Part shown: in pieces, positions 1 to 10,227 of the stretch
How the letters are laid out: each line of letters begins with the position of its first letter
How positions within the stretch are numbered: the first letter of the stretch is position 1
Origin: Candidatus Obscuribacterales bacterium
GTDB taxonomy: Bacteria > Cyanobacteriota > Vampirovibrionia > Obscuribacterales > Obscuribacteraceae
Assembly: GCA_031292355.1 (NCBI GenBank)
Contig: JARLHI010000030.1
Coordinates: forward strand, 269,721-333,720
Reading direction: 5' to 3'
Length of the DNA: 64,000 nucleotides
Notes under the pieces: model-generated
The model's input: the letters and a program-made list of their open reading frames with translations, nothing else
Told to the model about the DNA's origin: nothing
Database searches by the model: none
Translations under genes and position numbers: made by a program

Positions 1-92
1 GTCACACTTATACAAGCTGTGACAAACGCCCAAGTTAAAGCCTTCGATAATTGCATTTCAACCTCATTCGTATTTTTCTTATTTTTAAACCG

Positions 93-1007
93 TCATCTAG
101 TCAAACTGCCCGGATTAACCGCTACTTTTTGATGCAACAGATTAGAAAGGGCCTCTTTTGCCGCTGAATCTTTGGGATTAAGAGCAATGCCTTTGCGGTA
201 AGCATCGATAGAGTCCGCTTTGCTGCCTGAGCCGTCATAAGCTTCACCAAGAACAAGGAAAGCAAACTGATTGTTTGAATCTAGTTTGATCGCTTCCTTT
301 TCAGCAGCAATTGCCGTTTTGTAATCTTTTTTCTGGACATAACACTTGCCCAATCCAGCATAAGCCAGAGAATTTTTGGGATTGATTTTAATCAGCTCCA
401 GATAAGTGCCGATTGCTGGTTCCGTTTGTTCTGACATCTGTTGAGCCACAGCCAGGTCATAGAGAGCTTTCTGATTATCAGGAGAAAGTTTCAACACAGC
501 CTTCAATTGTTGAACGGCGTATTCTGTATAGCCTAATTGCTGCAAGCAAATTGCTAGATTTCCGCGGGCCGAAATATTGCGAGGCTCAAGTTCAAGCACT
601 TGTTTGAACTGCCCAGCTGCTTCATTCCAGCTTTGTTTTTTGAGAAACAATTCGCCCAGTAAATTTCGCGCCTGGGGATTTTTCAATTCCAATTTCAAAG
701 ACTCAAAAGATTCGAGCATTGCGCGTTCATCTTGTCCGCAAAGGGCAAGTGTTTTGCTTAACTCTAAATGTGCCTCGTAACTTTTGGGACGGTCTTTTAC
801 TATCTGCTCAAACGTTTGTACCGCTTGAGCATAAGCACCTTGCCCTCTGAGCTTTTTACCGTTGAGTAGCAGCTGGTCGTCAGCAGTGACGGCACCAGAA
901 CCAGGCGCGGACGCCTGTTTAAAAAACATATTGCCAGCTTGACTTTCACAAGAAATGGCAAAGACTGCAATTATCGTCCCTAAAAGCGCCAGATTTTTGC
1001 TATTCAT
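93..1007 (-). CDS. Exported TPR-repeat protein
   Basis: The protein is about 304 residues. A hydrophobic leader (LALLGTIIAVFAIS) is followed by a Cys and then SQAG, so it is probably exported, either by signal peptidase I or as a lipoprotein with a weak lipobox. The rest is a run of about seven 34-residue tetratricopeptide repeats, recognisable by repeated YAxLGxxYxxxxDYxxAI-type units. TPR arrays are protein-protein interaction scaffolds, so a role in envelope assembly is possible but not shown. I chose the ATG at 1007 because the signal peptide starts there. A longer reading frame begins at 1049 but adds an Arg-rich stretch encoded by a short tandem DNA repeat. The gene faces away from the DUF445 gene. 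Its partners are unknown. Confidence 0.8.
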   Translation of the reverse strand: MNSKNLALLGTIIAVFAISCESQAGNMFFKQASAPGSGAVTADDQLLLNGKKLRGQGAYAQAVQTFEQIVKDRPKSYEAHLELSKTLALCGQDERAMLESFESLKLELKNPQARNLLGELFLKKQSWNEAAGQFKQVLELEPRNISARGNLAICLQQLGYTEYAVQQLKAVLKLSPDNQKALYDLAVAQQMSEQTEPAIGTYLELIKINPKNSLAYAGLGKCYVQKKDYKTAIAAEKEAIKLDSNNQFAFLVLGEAYDGSGSKADSIDAYRKGIALNPKDSAAKEALSNLLHQKVAVNPGSLTR

Positions 1008-1010
1008 ATC

Positions 1011-1050
1011 GTTGCATGTCGTTGCATGTCGTCGCCGTGTCGTCGCCATC
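1011..1050. repeat. Short tandem repeat before the TPR gene
   Basis: The 10-mer gttgcatgtc occurs twice in a row at 1011-1030. It is followed by a related gtcgccgtgt/cgtcgccatc pair to 1050. The repeat lies directly upstream of the preferred ATG of the TPR gene and inside the longer alternative frame, so copy-number change could affect the leader or the alternative N-terminus. Confidence 0.5.
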
Positions 1051-1380
1051 GCTGAATCATTTAGTTGGCGATTACGTCCAAACTGTCGATGACATTATAA
1101 GCGCTTGGATGAGAAACCAGACAAATGCACGATTTATTCGAAAACTCATATGCAAACGAAGCATTAAAGATGGTGCCTCTATAACCAATAAGATATGCAA
1201 GGAAATTCAATGAGACGCAGTTCTCTAGACAGCACAGAGTAATTACGGGTTTTCAAGGTCTCGATTGGTTCAATTCCAACAATTCAAACACGCATACATG
1301 TGTTCCTTCGATCAAGAAAAAGGTAAACTGGCGAACAATGTCTCTATAAGCACTCCCCGTCAAAAGCAAAAAACAAAAAG
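1051..1380. other. Divergent intergenic region, no gene seen
   Basis: About 330 bases separate the leftward TPR gene from the rightward DUF445 gene. The small open frames here have no ribosome binding site and no protein-like composition. Promoters for both genes presumably lie here, but I see no clear -35/-10 pair. A GGTTCAATTCC stretch near 1267 resembles a tRNA T-arm but has no matching acceptor stem. Confidence 0.4.
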
Positions 1381-2679
1381 ATGCCGCTGGACCCTATTTT
1401 TGGACAATTTCACTGGGCAGCGTTGGTTGCAAGCCCAACGACAATCGCCGTAAAAATTGCCTTGCCTTTGTTTTACTTTACTTTGCATGGGTGGTTCGCA
1501 ACAGCGATGGCAGTGCTTGCGCTGTTTCGTCCTTATGAACCATGGTATTTTCCCGGCACCAAACTGCAACTACCCCTGACACCAGGAATTTTCCCCAAGC
1601 GCCAGGCCAAATTAGCAACGGCTGTGGCCACCACCATCACCGACACGCTGTTGACTACCGCCGACATTCGTGGGCAAGTAGAGTCACTGCTAACCGAACA
1701 AAACATCTACGCCACGGTCAGCTTGTTTGTCGATTCAGTTTTACTCGAATTTAGAGACACGGCCAAATTACACAGACTGGCGTCAGATCTAGCCGAACTT
1801 AGTCCGACTCTTTTGCACCACTTTATTGAATCGACAATCGACGGTCTTCAAAGTGGCAAAGAAACTCGAGTTACGACGATTACCGAAAAGCTCTTTGATC
1901 AAGTGATCATAAATGTCAAAATCAATCCCGAACAATCAAATGAGATAGCAAGCCGCATTATCGAAGCATTTCTCACGCCGGCGAAGTTGCGCAGTCTCGT
2001 CATCACTATATTAAGTCCGCAAAACATCAACGCCATCGATGAATCAATTCAAATTCACGCCGGTGGGCCTTACAAAATTCTCGCGCGCATCATTGGCGTC
2101 AAAAGAGTTTGCTACGAGTGGCGCAATTTTCTAGAAAAGGAACCAGATGAATCAGAAAAAGTAATTGGTGAATTGATCAAACGATTCGGCATTCAAAATC
2201 AAATGGCCATGGCTATTCAGAACTTCGACATGAAGTCCTTGCCTTTGCAATCAATTGCCAAACTCAAACAAAACCTGGTTCAATTCGTCGAAACGTTTTT
2301 ACTTGAACACAAGCAAGACCTGCTTGATGCAGTGACGAAAATACAAGGCGAGACTCTGGCGTCGGTAAGAGCGGCCGTTCAAAGATTCAATCCCGAATCG
2401 ATACCGCAACCCTGGATCGATCGTACGAAAGCGGATTTGTCGTCTTTTGCCTACGCTTATCTCAAGCGTGAGCTCGGAGTCTTGCTAGAAAAGGCCATTC
2501 CTGCTCTAGGAATGTACGCCTTAATCACACGCAAAATCGAATTATTTTCACCGGCACAGCTGGAAAAGCTCGTCAGACGAGTCTGCGACAGGGAATTGCA
2601 CTGGCTCGAATTCTTCGGCGGCTTCATTGGATTCGTCATGGGCATCAGTCAGGTCGTTATCAATGCCTTATTTCCTTAA
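1381..2679 (+). CDS. DUF445 family membrane protein
   Basis: The 432-residue protein has the DUF445 (YheB/YjiN) signature near its N-terminus: a hydrophobic segment, then GWFATAMAVLALFRPYEPWY, then a PGIFPKRQAKLA segment. The rest is a long, mostly helical region, and the extreme C-terminus (FFGGFIGFVMGISQVVINALF) is hydrophobic and probably a second membrane segment. Family members are poorly characterised envelope proteins; YheB/YjiN have no agreed biochemical activity. The neighbours do not form a tight operon: the kinase gene starts 112 bases downstream on the same strand. Family assignment is good; function is unknown. Confidence 0.8.
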   Translation: MPLDPIFGQFHWAALVASPTTIAVKIALPLFYFTLHGWFATAMAVLALFRPYEPWYFPGTKLQLPLTPGIFPKRQAKLATAVATTITDTLLTTADIRGQVESLLTEQNIYATVSLFVDSVLLEFRDTAKLHRLASDLAELSPTLLHHFIESTIDGLQSGKETRVTTITEKLFDQVIINVKINPEQSNEIASRIIEAFLTPAKLRSLVITILSPQNINAIDESIQIHAGGPYKILARIIGVKRVCYEWRNFLEKEPDESEKVIGELIKRFGIQNQMAMAIQNFDMKSLPLQSIAKLKQNLVQFVETFLLEHKQDLLDAVTKIQGETLASVRAAVQRFNPESIPQPWIDRTKADLSSFAYAYLKRELGVLLEKAIPALGMYALITRKIELFSPAQLEKLVRRVCDRELHWLEFFGGFIGFVMGISQVVINALFP

Positions 2680-2791
2680 TTTGAAAGTCTGGTTTCCATG
2701 TCACAAGAGAGTGAATAACATCAAGGAAAATGTTCGACACAGTACGCCGATTTTCTCAGCCGTAGGCTAATATTGGCTATCAGGTCAAAGC

Positions 2792-4285
2792 ATGCTCCTT
2801 AAAGAAACCCTCAAAGCCTTAAAACGAAAACGCATAGTACGAGCGCTAAGCCCGTTAGTGCCGCGTCTCCCGGGAAATAGTAGACCGCCCAGATATCGCG
2901 TTCAAATTCCCCCTGACGCTCAGGATTTGCTCGTTGGCATGACACTTGCCGATAATTTTTACGTACTTTCAGTGCTCGGCTACGGCGGTATGTCAGTTGT
3001 TTACAAAGCCAAGCGACTGAAAAAACCTCGGGTCGTTGCCGTTAAAACTTTACGGCTGCAAAGTCTTTCAGACGAGCGTACGGTCAAACGATTCGAGCGC
3101 GAAGCAGAGCTTTTGCAGCATCTCAATCATCCACGCATCGTTCAGGTGTTCTATTCTGGCACGACCAAGCGCGGTCAGCCCTATTTCGTCATGGACTATT
3201 TGACCGGCGAAAATCTTTCGACCATCTTTAAAGAACGCGGCGCACTCTCAGCAGCTCGGGTCAGAGACATATTCAGTCAGGTCTGCGGCGCAGTCGATCA
3301 CGCTCACCGCTGCGGCGTTGTCCACCGAGACTTGAAGCCTGGCAACATTATGATCACAAAGGATGAAACCGGCAAAGATCTCGTTAAGGTAGTTGATTTC
3401 GGCATCGCCAGATTTGAACAAGAAGCTCAAAGACTGACTCGAATGGGTGAAGTCTGGGGCTCGCCCATCTATATGAGTCCCGAGCAATGCATGGGCTCAC
3501 AACTTGACACTAGATCAGACATTTATTCGCTGGGTGTGGTGATGTACGAAGCAATCACCGCACGCGTTCCTTTTCTCGGGAAAAATTATGTCGAAACTAT
3601 GACGCTGCAAATCATGAATCACCCCAAGCCATTTGCTGAAATGTGCCCGGGTAAGACCTTTTTGCCGGCCCTTGAAAAAGTAGTACGCAAGGCGCTCGAA
3701 AAAGAGCCCGATAAACGCTATCAAAGTATGAGCGAACTGCGTGCCGATCTCGACCTTGCAGTACCTAGAGGCAAAACGTTTACGAATTTGCAAGAAGTGC
3801 CAGACACTCTCGAATTCGCCGAAGGGAAAATACGTCAAAGTAATGACGCGTTTGAGGGAAGCATTCCTGGCGGCAGAATTTCAAAAAGCAAAAATGCCTC
3901 ATCTCGAAGCAACATGACCTCAGTTAAAAAGCCGACGAGTGGTGTATCCGGAACCAGATATCCATCCGCTCAAAGCACTCAAAACAGGATGGCCGCAGGC
4001 TCAAATACAAGGCCGCCGTCGAATTTCTGGCCGCGTACAGCGCGTTTTTTCCTGTTTACCGCTTTTGTCGTGATGGGCATCACACTCATCGCTCTTGCTG
4101 TGCAAGTAGCTAAATCAGTAGCCGCGCACCACAGAGAGACCGACTACTTAAATACGCCTAACATAATGGAAGAACCGCAGTCTGACGACTTACACCAAAC
4201 GAAAACAGACAACTTGGAAACGCCACCACCAATGATACCGATTATCCCTGGCACTCCAGAAACTACTGATACACCAATGAAATAA
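2792..4285 (+). CDS. Membrane-anchored Ser/Thr protein kinase
   Basis: This is a eukaryotic-like (Hanks-type) kinase of 497 residues. The catalytic elements are all present: Gly-rich loop GYGGMS at 63-68, ATP-binding Lys85 in VAVKTL, the catalytic HRDLKPGN loop at 178-185 (Asp180), the DFG metal site at 202-204, and SPE (an APE variant) at 229-231. The kinase domain ends near residue 325. A Ser/Asn/Thr-rich linker follows, then one transmembrane helix near 415-438 and a short Pro/Thr-rich outer tail. There are no PASTA repeats, so what the outer part senses is unclear. It should phosphorylate cytosolic proteins from the inner membrane. It converges on the next gene, with only 7 bases between stop codons. 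Confidence 0.9.
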   Translation: MLLKETLKALKRKRIVRALSPLVPRLPGNSRPPRYRVQIPPDAQDLLVGMTLADNFYVLSVLGYGGMSVVYKAKRLKKPRVVAVKTLRLQSLSDERTVKRFEREAELLQHLNHPRIVQVFYSGTTKRGQPYFVMDYLTGENLSTIFKERGALSAARVRDIFSQVCGAVDHAHRCGVVHRDLKPGNIMITKDETGKDLVKVVDFGIARFEQEAQRLTRMGEVWGSPIYMSPEQCMGSQLDTRSDIYSLGVVMYEAITARVPFLGKNYVETMTLQIMNHPKPFAEMCPGKTFLPALEKVVRKALEKEPDKRYQSMSELRADLDLAVPRGKTFTNLQEVPDTLEFAEGKIRQSNDAFEGSIPGGRISKSKNASSRSNMTSVKKPTSGVSGTRYPSAQSTQNRMAAGSNTRPPSNFWPRTARFFLFTAFVVMGITLIALAVQVAKSVAAHHRETDYLNTPNIMEEPQSDDLHQTKTDNLETPPPMIPIIPGTPETTDTPMK

Positions 4286-4292
4286 ACAGTAG

Positions 4293-5969
4293 TCAGCGTT
4301 TGCGTCGATAGTAATCGAGCAGTTCCTGGCTCACTTTGCGATAGTCATTCAAACGGGCCGAAAATTTTAGAGCCGCATCTGCTCTTGCAAATTCCTTCGA
4401 GTTAAAGGCGTCAGCTCCGGCTTTGGCTACGACTTCCAGTTCTTTATCGATAGACATCAATAAAATACTCAACGCAGCAGGAAGATTCATCGGTCCATTT
4501 GGTGGCGCAACAGGTGCTGGTGTAGCCATTGGAGCTGGTCTTTGTTGTTGTTGTTGTTGTTGTTGTTGCAAGGTTTGTGCTGGTGGCGGGATAACACCTG
4601 CAGCATTACCAAGATTTGACATTACCTGCTCGCCATTGGCCGCACCAGGAACTGGTCTTGTCGCTTTTTCTTGTTCTAATCGAATTTTTGCGGCGGCCGC
4701 CTGAAAATCAGGCATATTTACATGACTAGCATTGGAGAAATTAATATTGGCGGTTCGCGGCCCTTGTGCTGCTTGCACCGCCTGCGGTGCACCGGGTTCC
4801 GGCGATGTGTTTTGCGAGTATCTAGGATCGGGAGCCATTGGATTTGCGCCCTGTGTGAGCAATTCAAGCTCGCGCTTGATGTGCGAAGGCAGTGGTTCGT
4901 TAAAATCCTTAGAGTTGTTTTCTTTCGCTTCCGGAGGTACTTGAATGTTCTCATGCAAACGCGAGGCAATTGGCTTGCTTTGATAAGTCCCATTCATTGA
5001 GGCGTTTATGTCTTCGATGAACGCTTCTTGATAGTATCTTTGCGTTTCTTGATCGACAACGGGATCAGCAGGTGCTGGCGCTAACCCTAAAAGTTCAAGA
5101 TCGAAGCATTCGTTTTCTTCGATTTCACCTGTGGCGTGACGAATCAAGCCATTAAAAAGTTCTCGCTGGATGACTGGAAACATTTCGCGGCGAAGCGGCG
5201 AACGATTGATGTGCCACGAGACATTGAGCCCCTCGCAAGCAGGCTCCATCATAAAAAATGGACGAAAATTGGAAGTGCTTAATGCGAATCCGATCAATTT
5301 GTCAGCCGGCAAAATAAAAACCTGAATATATTCGAGCGTTCCTTTGATGACCATCGTCCATCGTCTTGTGGACATGCGTCCACTGAAGATGACCACTAAA
5401 TTATTGTCAGTGGAATGCTGCGTGGGGATGCCTTCTTTCGAGAGGAATGGGCGAATCCAATTCAATTCCAGCTCTGTACCAGTGGCAAACTTGTTCATCT
5501 CATAAGCACAATTTTGAAACACATCGAACATTTGATCGATGAGCCCAATCATATTTTCTTTAATGGCATTTTCTTGTTCATGAACACTCACACCCATAGC
5601 CGCGCGTCCACTCATCGAAGCACGATGATCGGCGTCATTGGCATAGGAAGAAAGGACGCGACTCTTCCATAAGCCGCGAACATGGTCTTCAGGTGATTCT
5701 TCGGACATCGACTGCTGTCCGCCAACCTGAGTAAAGGCCATAGGCGGCGTTTGAAGAGCCGGCTGAGCAGTCATTGATTGATTGCCGTGGCGCAGTGAAA
5801 TCTCTTCAGAACGAGCGATTGCGTCAAGTTCCTGAGCAATTTTAGTAGCATCTTGTGGCACCTGCGCGGCCGCCATGCGATATCGGGTGCCGCCAACACG
5901 TTTTTGACCTGCAGATTGATTACTTGCTTGCTGAGCTCTAAGACGCGTCGCCGTATCTTTAGCTGACAT
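4293..5969 (-). CDS. Unrecognised protein with poly-Gln tract
   Basis: I do not recognise a family for this protein of about 558 residues. The N-terminal 110 residues are Ala/Gln-rich and likely disordered. A compact globular middle (about residues 130-310, rich in Phe/Trp, with TRRWTMVIKG and FILPADKLIGFAL) looks like an alpha/beta sensory or binding domain. A Pro/Gln-rich linker with nine consecutive Gln follows, and then a short helical C-terminus (LPAALSILLMSIDKELEVVA to the end). The ATG at 5969 is preceded by GGGAG at good spacing, which favours it over a TTG at 5999. There is no signal peptide or membrane segment, so it is probably cytosolic. Confidence 0.7.
   Translation of the reverse strand: MSAKDTATRLRAQQASNQSAGQKRVGGTRYRMAAAQVPQDATKIAQELDAIARSEEISLRHGNQSMTAQPALQTPPMAFTQVGGQQSMSEESPEDHVRGLWKSRVLSSYANDADHRASMSGRAAMGVSVHEQENAIKENMIGLIDQMFDVFQNCAYEMNKFATGTELELNWIRPFLSKEGIPTQHSTDNNLVVIFSGRMSTRRWTMVIKGTLEYIQVFILPADKLIGFALSTSNFRPFFMMEPACEGLNVSWHINRSPLRREMFPVIQRELFNGLIRHATGEIEENECFDLELLGLAPAPADPVVDQETQRYYQEAFIEDINASMNGTYQSKPIASRLHENIQVPPEAKENNSKDFNEPLPSHIKRELELLTQGANPMAPDPRYSQNTSPEPGAPQAVQAAQGPRTANINFSNASHVNMPDFQAAAAKIRLEQEKATRPVPGAANGEQVMSNLGNAAGVIPPPAQTLQQQQQQQQQRPAPMATPAPVAPPNGPMNLPAALSILLMSIDKELEVVAKAGADAFNSKEFARADAALKFSARLNDYRKVSQELLDYYRRKR
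4542..4568. repeat. Trinucleotide repeat (TTG)9 / (CAA)9
   Basis: Nine uninterrupted TTG units on the plus strand encode nine Gln (CAA) in the minus-strand gene. Uniform codon use suggests recent slippage expansion. Changes in unit number would keep the reading frame and only alter linker length. Confidence 0.85.
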
Positions 5970-6339
5970 AGTGGAACTCCCTGGACGTGTCTTCAACAAA
6001 GCGCGTTCAAATTCTTTCTTTTGCGGGCAAAAATGTTCACCAGCCCCAACTGCACCCCTGTTCGCCCTATTTATGTACCCAAAGGGAGCTTAGTTTTAAC
6101 TCCTGAGTTCAAACTAGCGGCAAATGACACTGTTATGAAAATGCTCATGCAGTGAGCCTGTTGCCCTCCAATACGAAGTTGATTAGAAGTAAAAAGTAAA
6201 GCCTTCAGCCACTAGCCGATAAAGCGGCAAGAAAACAAGTTATGATTTATGCATCTCTTACAAATAACAAGCGTTGACCAAGTCAGCGCACGTATTGCAG
6301 CCTTTCAGGGGCAATACTCTAAAACTGGCGAAGGAATAG
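5970..6339. other. Divergent intergenic region before uvrA
   Basis: About 370 bases lie between the leftward unknown gene and uvrA. A TATGAT hexamer near 6242 could be a -10 box for uvrA, but its -35 region (GATAAA) is poor. I found neither a CTG-N10-CAG nor a GAAC-N4-GTTC SOS operator. No RNA gene is evident. Confidence 0.35.
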
Positions 6340-9270
6340 ATGAACGGCGATAAAAACGGTATCAAACGGAACCCTTTTGGCGATTCGATCATAGTTCGCG
6401 GCGCGCGACAACACAATCTCAAGAACATAGACATCGATATCCCCCGCAACAAACTGGTCGTTGTGACAGGAGTGAGCGGTTCGGGTAAATCGTCGCTTGC
6501 TTTTGACACCATTTTCGCCGAAGGGCAAAGGCGCTATGTCGAGTCGCTATCAGCCTACGCCAGACAATTTCTCGGTCAATTAGATAAACCGGATGTTGAT
6601 GCTATCGAGGGACTCAGTCCAGCGATATCAATCGACCAGAAATCAACCAGTCATAACCCTCGCTCAACCGTCGGCACAGTCACAGAAATCTACGATTATT
6701 TGCGTTTGCTCTATGCTCGCTGCGGCACGCCCCATTGCCCTGAATGCGGACGTTTGATCAATCCACAGACAATCGACCAGATAGTAGATCAGGTTCTTGC
6801 GTTAGGAGAAGGCACTCGCATCCAGATCCTTGCGCCTTTAATCAGCGGTCGCAAAGGCGAATACCAGTCGCTATTTACCGACTTGCGCAAAGAAGGATTT
6901 GTGCGTGTTCGAGTCGATGGTGCCATCATGGCGCTCGAAGACGACATCGAAATGGACAAGAATAAAAAGCATTCAATTGAATTAGTAATAGATCGACTGG
7001 TCATTAAGCCAAGCGTTCAATCCAGACTAGCAGACAGTCTAGCCCTCGCTCTTAAATGGGGCAAGTCCAATCTTTTGGTCGACATCGTCGACAAAACTGA
7101 TGCTGAAAATGGTGCAAAAAACAAAGAAGACGCAAAATCAAAAGAAATGCTCTTTTCTGAGAACTTCGCATGCGGCAGCTGCGGCGTCAGTTTTGCCGAG
7201 ATTTCACCGCGTATTTTCAGTTTCAACAGCCCATACGGTGCTTGCCCTGACTGTCATGGACTTGGTTGCACTTTCGAGGTCGACCCATCGCTTGTGGTTC
7301 CAGACCCTAACAAAAGTATTGAAGATGGAGCAATCTACCCCTGGTCAAAAACCGGTAATAACTATTACGACCAGATTTTGGATTCAGTCGCCAAACATTA
7401 CAAATTCAAAATCGATGTGCCTTTCAACAAACTCACAAAGGCCCATCAAGGCTATGTGCTGTATGGCTCTGCCGGCGAAAAGCTTCGTCTGATTCATGAT
7501 TCGTTCGACGGTAAAGAAACCTGGGAATATCGCAAACCGTATGAAGGAGTTATTCCGAATTTAAAGCGACGCCATTCTGAATCGAATTCGGACAAAGTCA
7601 AACAAGATATTGAAAATTACATGACTCAGATGCCTTGCACTACCTGTGATGGCACCCGTCTGCGTAAAGAGAGCCGGGCCATCCGCATTGGTGGGCTTTC
7701 CATTGCCGAGTCGGCGAACCTTTCCGTGGAAAAAGCGGTCATATTTTTCAGTACTGTAAATCAGCATTTAACGACGAGACAGCAAGCCATCGCCCATCAA
7801 GTGTTAATTGAAGTCAATTCACGACTTAAATTTCTGGCAGACGTTGGTCTCAATTATCTGACCCTAGACCGACAGGCAAATACACTCTCAGGCGGGGAAG
7901 CGCAACGAATTCGTCTGGCCACCCAAATTGGCTCTGGACTCTCTGGCGTCTTGTATGTTCTCGATGAGCCTTCCGTGGGATTGCATCAAAGAGATAACAA
8001 TCGCTTGATTGCCACCATGCAGCGCCTGCGCGATCTAGGCAACACACTGCTGGTTGTAGAACACGATGAAGACACAATCAGACAGGCAGACTGGATCATC
8101 GACATTGGTCCTGGAGCAGGCATTCACGGCGGTCATCTGGTGGCCCAGGGAGGCATCGATGACATTGCTAACTCGCCACGCTCATCAACTGGAGCTTATT
8201 TATCTGGACGAAAATCAATTGCTGTGCCAAAGAAACGCCGCAGTGGTAATGGCTTGTTTCTAAAAATGTCGGGCGCCACACTCAACAATTTGCAAGATAT
8301 AGATGTCACCATCCCGCTTGGTCAATTTGTTGTTGTCACCGGTGTCAGTGGCTCAGGCAAATCTACTCTCGTCAACGATTTACTATTCCAGTATCTGCGT
8401 CACGCCTTCAACGGCTCGGTCCCTGCACCCAAAGGCTTGAAAAAAGTTACTGGCACAGAACATTTGGACAAAGTTATCGACATCGATCAATCGCCGATTG
8501 GTCGCACCCCACGCTCTAATCCAGCAACATACACCGGTTTGTTCGACATCGTTCGCGATGTCTTCGCCATGACCACCGAAGCTAAGGCACGTGGATATTT
8601 ACCTGGTCGTTTTTCCTTTAACGTCAAAGGCGGTCGCTGCGAAGCCTGCCGTGGCGAAGGTATGAATGAAATCGAAATGAATTTTCTGCCTTCTGTATTC
8701 GTGACCTGCGACGTCTGCAAAGGCGCTCGCTACAATCGCGAAACGCTGGAAGTGAAATTCAAGGGCAAATCAATTGCCGATGTCTTGAATATGACAGTGG
8801 AAGACGCTTTGGTGTTTTTCGCGAATATTCCAAAGGCGATTACGAAGCTGGAAACGATGAACGAAGTCGGTCTCGACTACATCAAACTAGGGCAATCGGC
8901 AACCACTTTGTCAGGCGGCGAAGCACAGCGCGTCAAGCTGGCCGAGCAACTATCCAGGCGCTCGACTGGCAAAACGATTCTCATTCTGGATGAACCAACG
9001 ACCGGTTTGTCATTTGCCGACGTAGACAAATTGCTACATGTTTTAAATAAGCTGGTGGACGCCGGTAACACCATTTTGATCATCGAACACAATCTGGATG
9101 TGATTAAACAAGCCGACTGGCTCATCGACCTAGGTCCTGAAGGTGGTGCTGGTGGCGGCACAGTGCTTGGTGAAGGTACACCAGAACAACTGGCAAAAGT
9201 GAAAGAATCGCACACTGGATTATTTTTGCGGCAAATGCTTGGGAGCAAAAAAGTGGCACTCACAACTTAA
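6340..9270 (+). CDS. uvrA: UvrABC excinuclease subunit A
   Basis: UvrA is the damage-recognition ATPase of nucleotide excision repair; it loads UvrB on distorted DNA. The 976-residue protein has both ABC modules: Walker A GVSGSGKS at 44-51 and again at 668-675, and two LSGGEAQR signatures. The two zinc modules are also visible: [10 protein letters not shown] near residue 130, and the C-terminal finger with Cys767, Cys770, Cys790 and Cys793. Length is slightly above the usual 940-950. AAGGA stands just upstream of the ATG. No uvrB or uvrC lies in the window. It is followed on the same strand by fur, 89 bases away, so co-transcription is possible. Confidence 0.98.
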   Translation: MNGDKNGIKRNPFGDSIIVRGARQHNLKNIDIDIPRNKLVVVTGVSGSGKSSLAFDTIFAEGQRRYVESLSAYARQFLGQLDKPDVDAIEGLSPAISIDQKSTSHNPRSTVGTVTEIYDYLRLLYARCGTPHCPECGRLINPQTIDQIVDQVLALGEGTRIQILAPLISGRKGEYQSLFTDLRKEGFVRVRVDGAIMALEDDIEMDKNKKHSIELVIDRLVIKPSVQSRLADSLALALKWGKSNLLVDIVDKTDAENGAKNKEDAKSKEMLFSENFACGSCGVSFAEISPRIFSFNSPYGACPDCHGLGCTFEVDPSLVVPDPNKSIEDGAIYPWSKTGNNYYDQILDSVAKHYKFKIDVPFNKLTKAHQGYVLYGSAGEKLRLIHDSFDGKETWEYRKPYEGVIPNLKRRHSESNSDKVKQDIENYMTQMPCTTCDGTRLRKESRAIRIGGLSIAESANLSVEKAVIFFSTVNQHLTTRQQAIAHQVLIEVNSRLKFLADVGLNYLTLDRQANTLSGGEAQRIRLATQIGSGLSGVLYVLDEPSVGLHQRDNNRLIATMQRLRDLGNTLLVVEHDEDTIRQADWIIDIGPGAGIHGGHLVAQGGIDDIANSPRSSTGAYLSGRKSIAVPKKRRSGNGLFLKMSGATLNNLQDIDVTIPLGQFVVVTGVSGSGKSTLVNDLLFQYLRHAFNGSVPAPKGLKKVTGTEHLDKVIDIDQSPIGRTPRSNPATYTGLFDIVRDVFAMTTEAKARGYLPGRFSFNVKGGRCEACRGEGMNEIEMNFLPSVFVTCDVCKGARYNRETLEVKFKGKSIADVLNMTVEDALVFFANIPKAITKLETMNEVGLDYIKLGQSATTLSGGEAQRVKLAEQLSRRSTGKTILILDEPTTGLSFADVDKLLHVLNKLVDAGNTILIIEHNLDVIKQADWLIDLGPEGGAGGGTVLGEGTPEQLAKVKESHTGLFLRQMLGSKKVALTT

Positions 9271-9359
9271 CCGACTAGGGTTACCCATTAGAGCGCTTTG
9301 CTTTATGATATCGTCATTCAGCTTGAGCGAAATCTAAAAGCCAGTCTTTAGAGGCTAAA

Positions 9360-9929
9360 TTGACCGAGAACGACGCACACGACGAACAAAGCGCAGTATT
9401 GGGCGAGAAACTACCTGGACAAGCAGACCCGGTAGTCGACAGCTTGCGCAAACGTGGGCATCGCATTACAGCTCAACGTGAAATCATTTTGCAGATTTTC
9501 CGTGAATTGCCGCACGGCAACCACCTTTCAGCAGAAGAATTGCATGGCAAACTAAGCGAATTGGGATCGAACGTCAGCCTGGCCACCGCTTATCGCACCT
9601 TAAAACTGCTGTCCTCACTGGGGCTTTTGCGAGAACTGGATTTTTCAGAAGGGCATAAACACTACGAACTAAAACAGGACACCGTTCCGCATCAGCACAT
9701 CATCTGCACAAGCTGCAACATGACGCTTGAATTCGAGGATCACTTCCTGGAAGAAGCCGGTCAAAAAATTGGCGCTCGGCACAATTTCGAAGTAATCGAT
9801 GCGCAATTCAAAATATTTGGTCTGTGCCCGAATTGCAAAACCGAAGACAAATCGCCATCATCGAACTCACGCTCCAGCGCTGCAAATGAAGCTGCGACTA
9901 AGAGATCATCGATGCGAAGCAAAAATTAA
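9360..9929 (+). CDS. Fur family metal-responsive repressor
   Basis: This 189-residue transcription factor has an N-terminal winged helix (about 25-100, with AYRTLKLL as recognition helix) and a C-terminal metal-binding dimerisation domain. CxxC pairs at Cys116/Cys119 and Cys156/Cys159 are the structural zinc site, and HQH at 111-113 provides regulatory-metal ligands. A Ser/Asn/Lys-rich tail of about 25 residues follows and is probably disordered. The start is TTG, with GAGG five bases upstream. The feoA-type gene 12 bases downstream suggests iron as the sensed metal, but PerR- or Zur-type sensing cannot be excluded from sequence. Confidence 0.92.
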   Translation: MTENDAHDEQSAVLGEKLPGQADPVVDSLRKRGHRITAQREIILQIFRELPHGNHLSAEELHGKLSELGSNVSLATAYRTLKLLSSLGLLRELDFSEGHKHYELKQDTVPHQHIICTSCNMTLEFEDHFLEEAGQKIGARHNFEVIDAQFKIFGLCPNCKTEDKSPSSNSRSSAANEAATKRSSMRSKN

Positions 9930-9941
9930 TGAGTAGGTCTG

Positions 9942-10160
9942 ATGACATTAGCTGACGCCCAGGATGGACAAGCCGTTTTCGTGACGAGAACGAATGGCGA
10001 AGAAATAACGAGCCAGGCCATGCGATTCGGCATTGGTGAAGGGACGAAGATTCAAATTCAAAAAAATATCAAAGGCGGACCGGTGATTATCAGCAAGAAT
10101 CAGCTCGAAATTGCAATCGGCCGGAAACTGGCTCAACTAATAGAAGTTGCGCCAGAATAG
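9942..10160 (+). CDS. feoA: FeoA domain protein
   Basis: The 72-residue protein is a single FeoA (SH3-like) domain: an N-terminal LADAQDGQAVFV strand, the RFGIGEGTKIQI segment and a C-terminal GRKLAQLIEV. FeoA supports the ferrous-iron permease FeoB at the inner membrane. No feoB is in the window, so this may serve a distant transporter. It lies 12 bases after the Fur-type regulator and is almost certainly in the same transcript. Confidence 0.85.
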   Translation: MTLADAQDGQAVFVTRTNGEEITSQAMRFGIGEGTKIQIQKNIKGGPVIISKNQLEIAIGRKLAQLIEVAPE

Positions 10161-10227
10161 AGAGCAGATTGAATTTGCGTCCACTGGTATTAATATGAGT
10201 ACGACAGCAGCTAACGTCCTATAAATT

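Noticed and set aside
1262..1290. GGTTCAATTCC resembling a tRNA T-arm
   Set aside because: Only a four-pair stem forms, no D-arm or anticodon arm fits upstream, and the 3' bases do not pair with a 5' acceptor.
1016..1453. Small plus-strand frames between the TPR and DUF445 genes
   Set aside because: No ribosome binding site and no protein-like composition.
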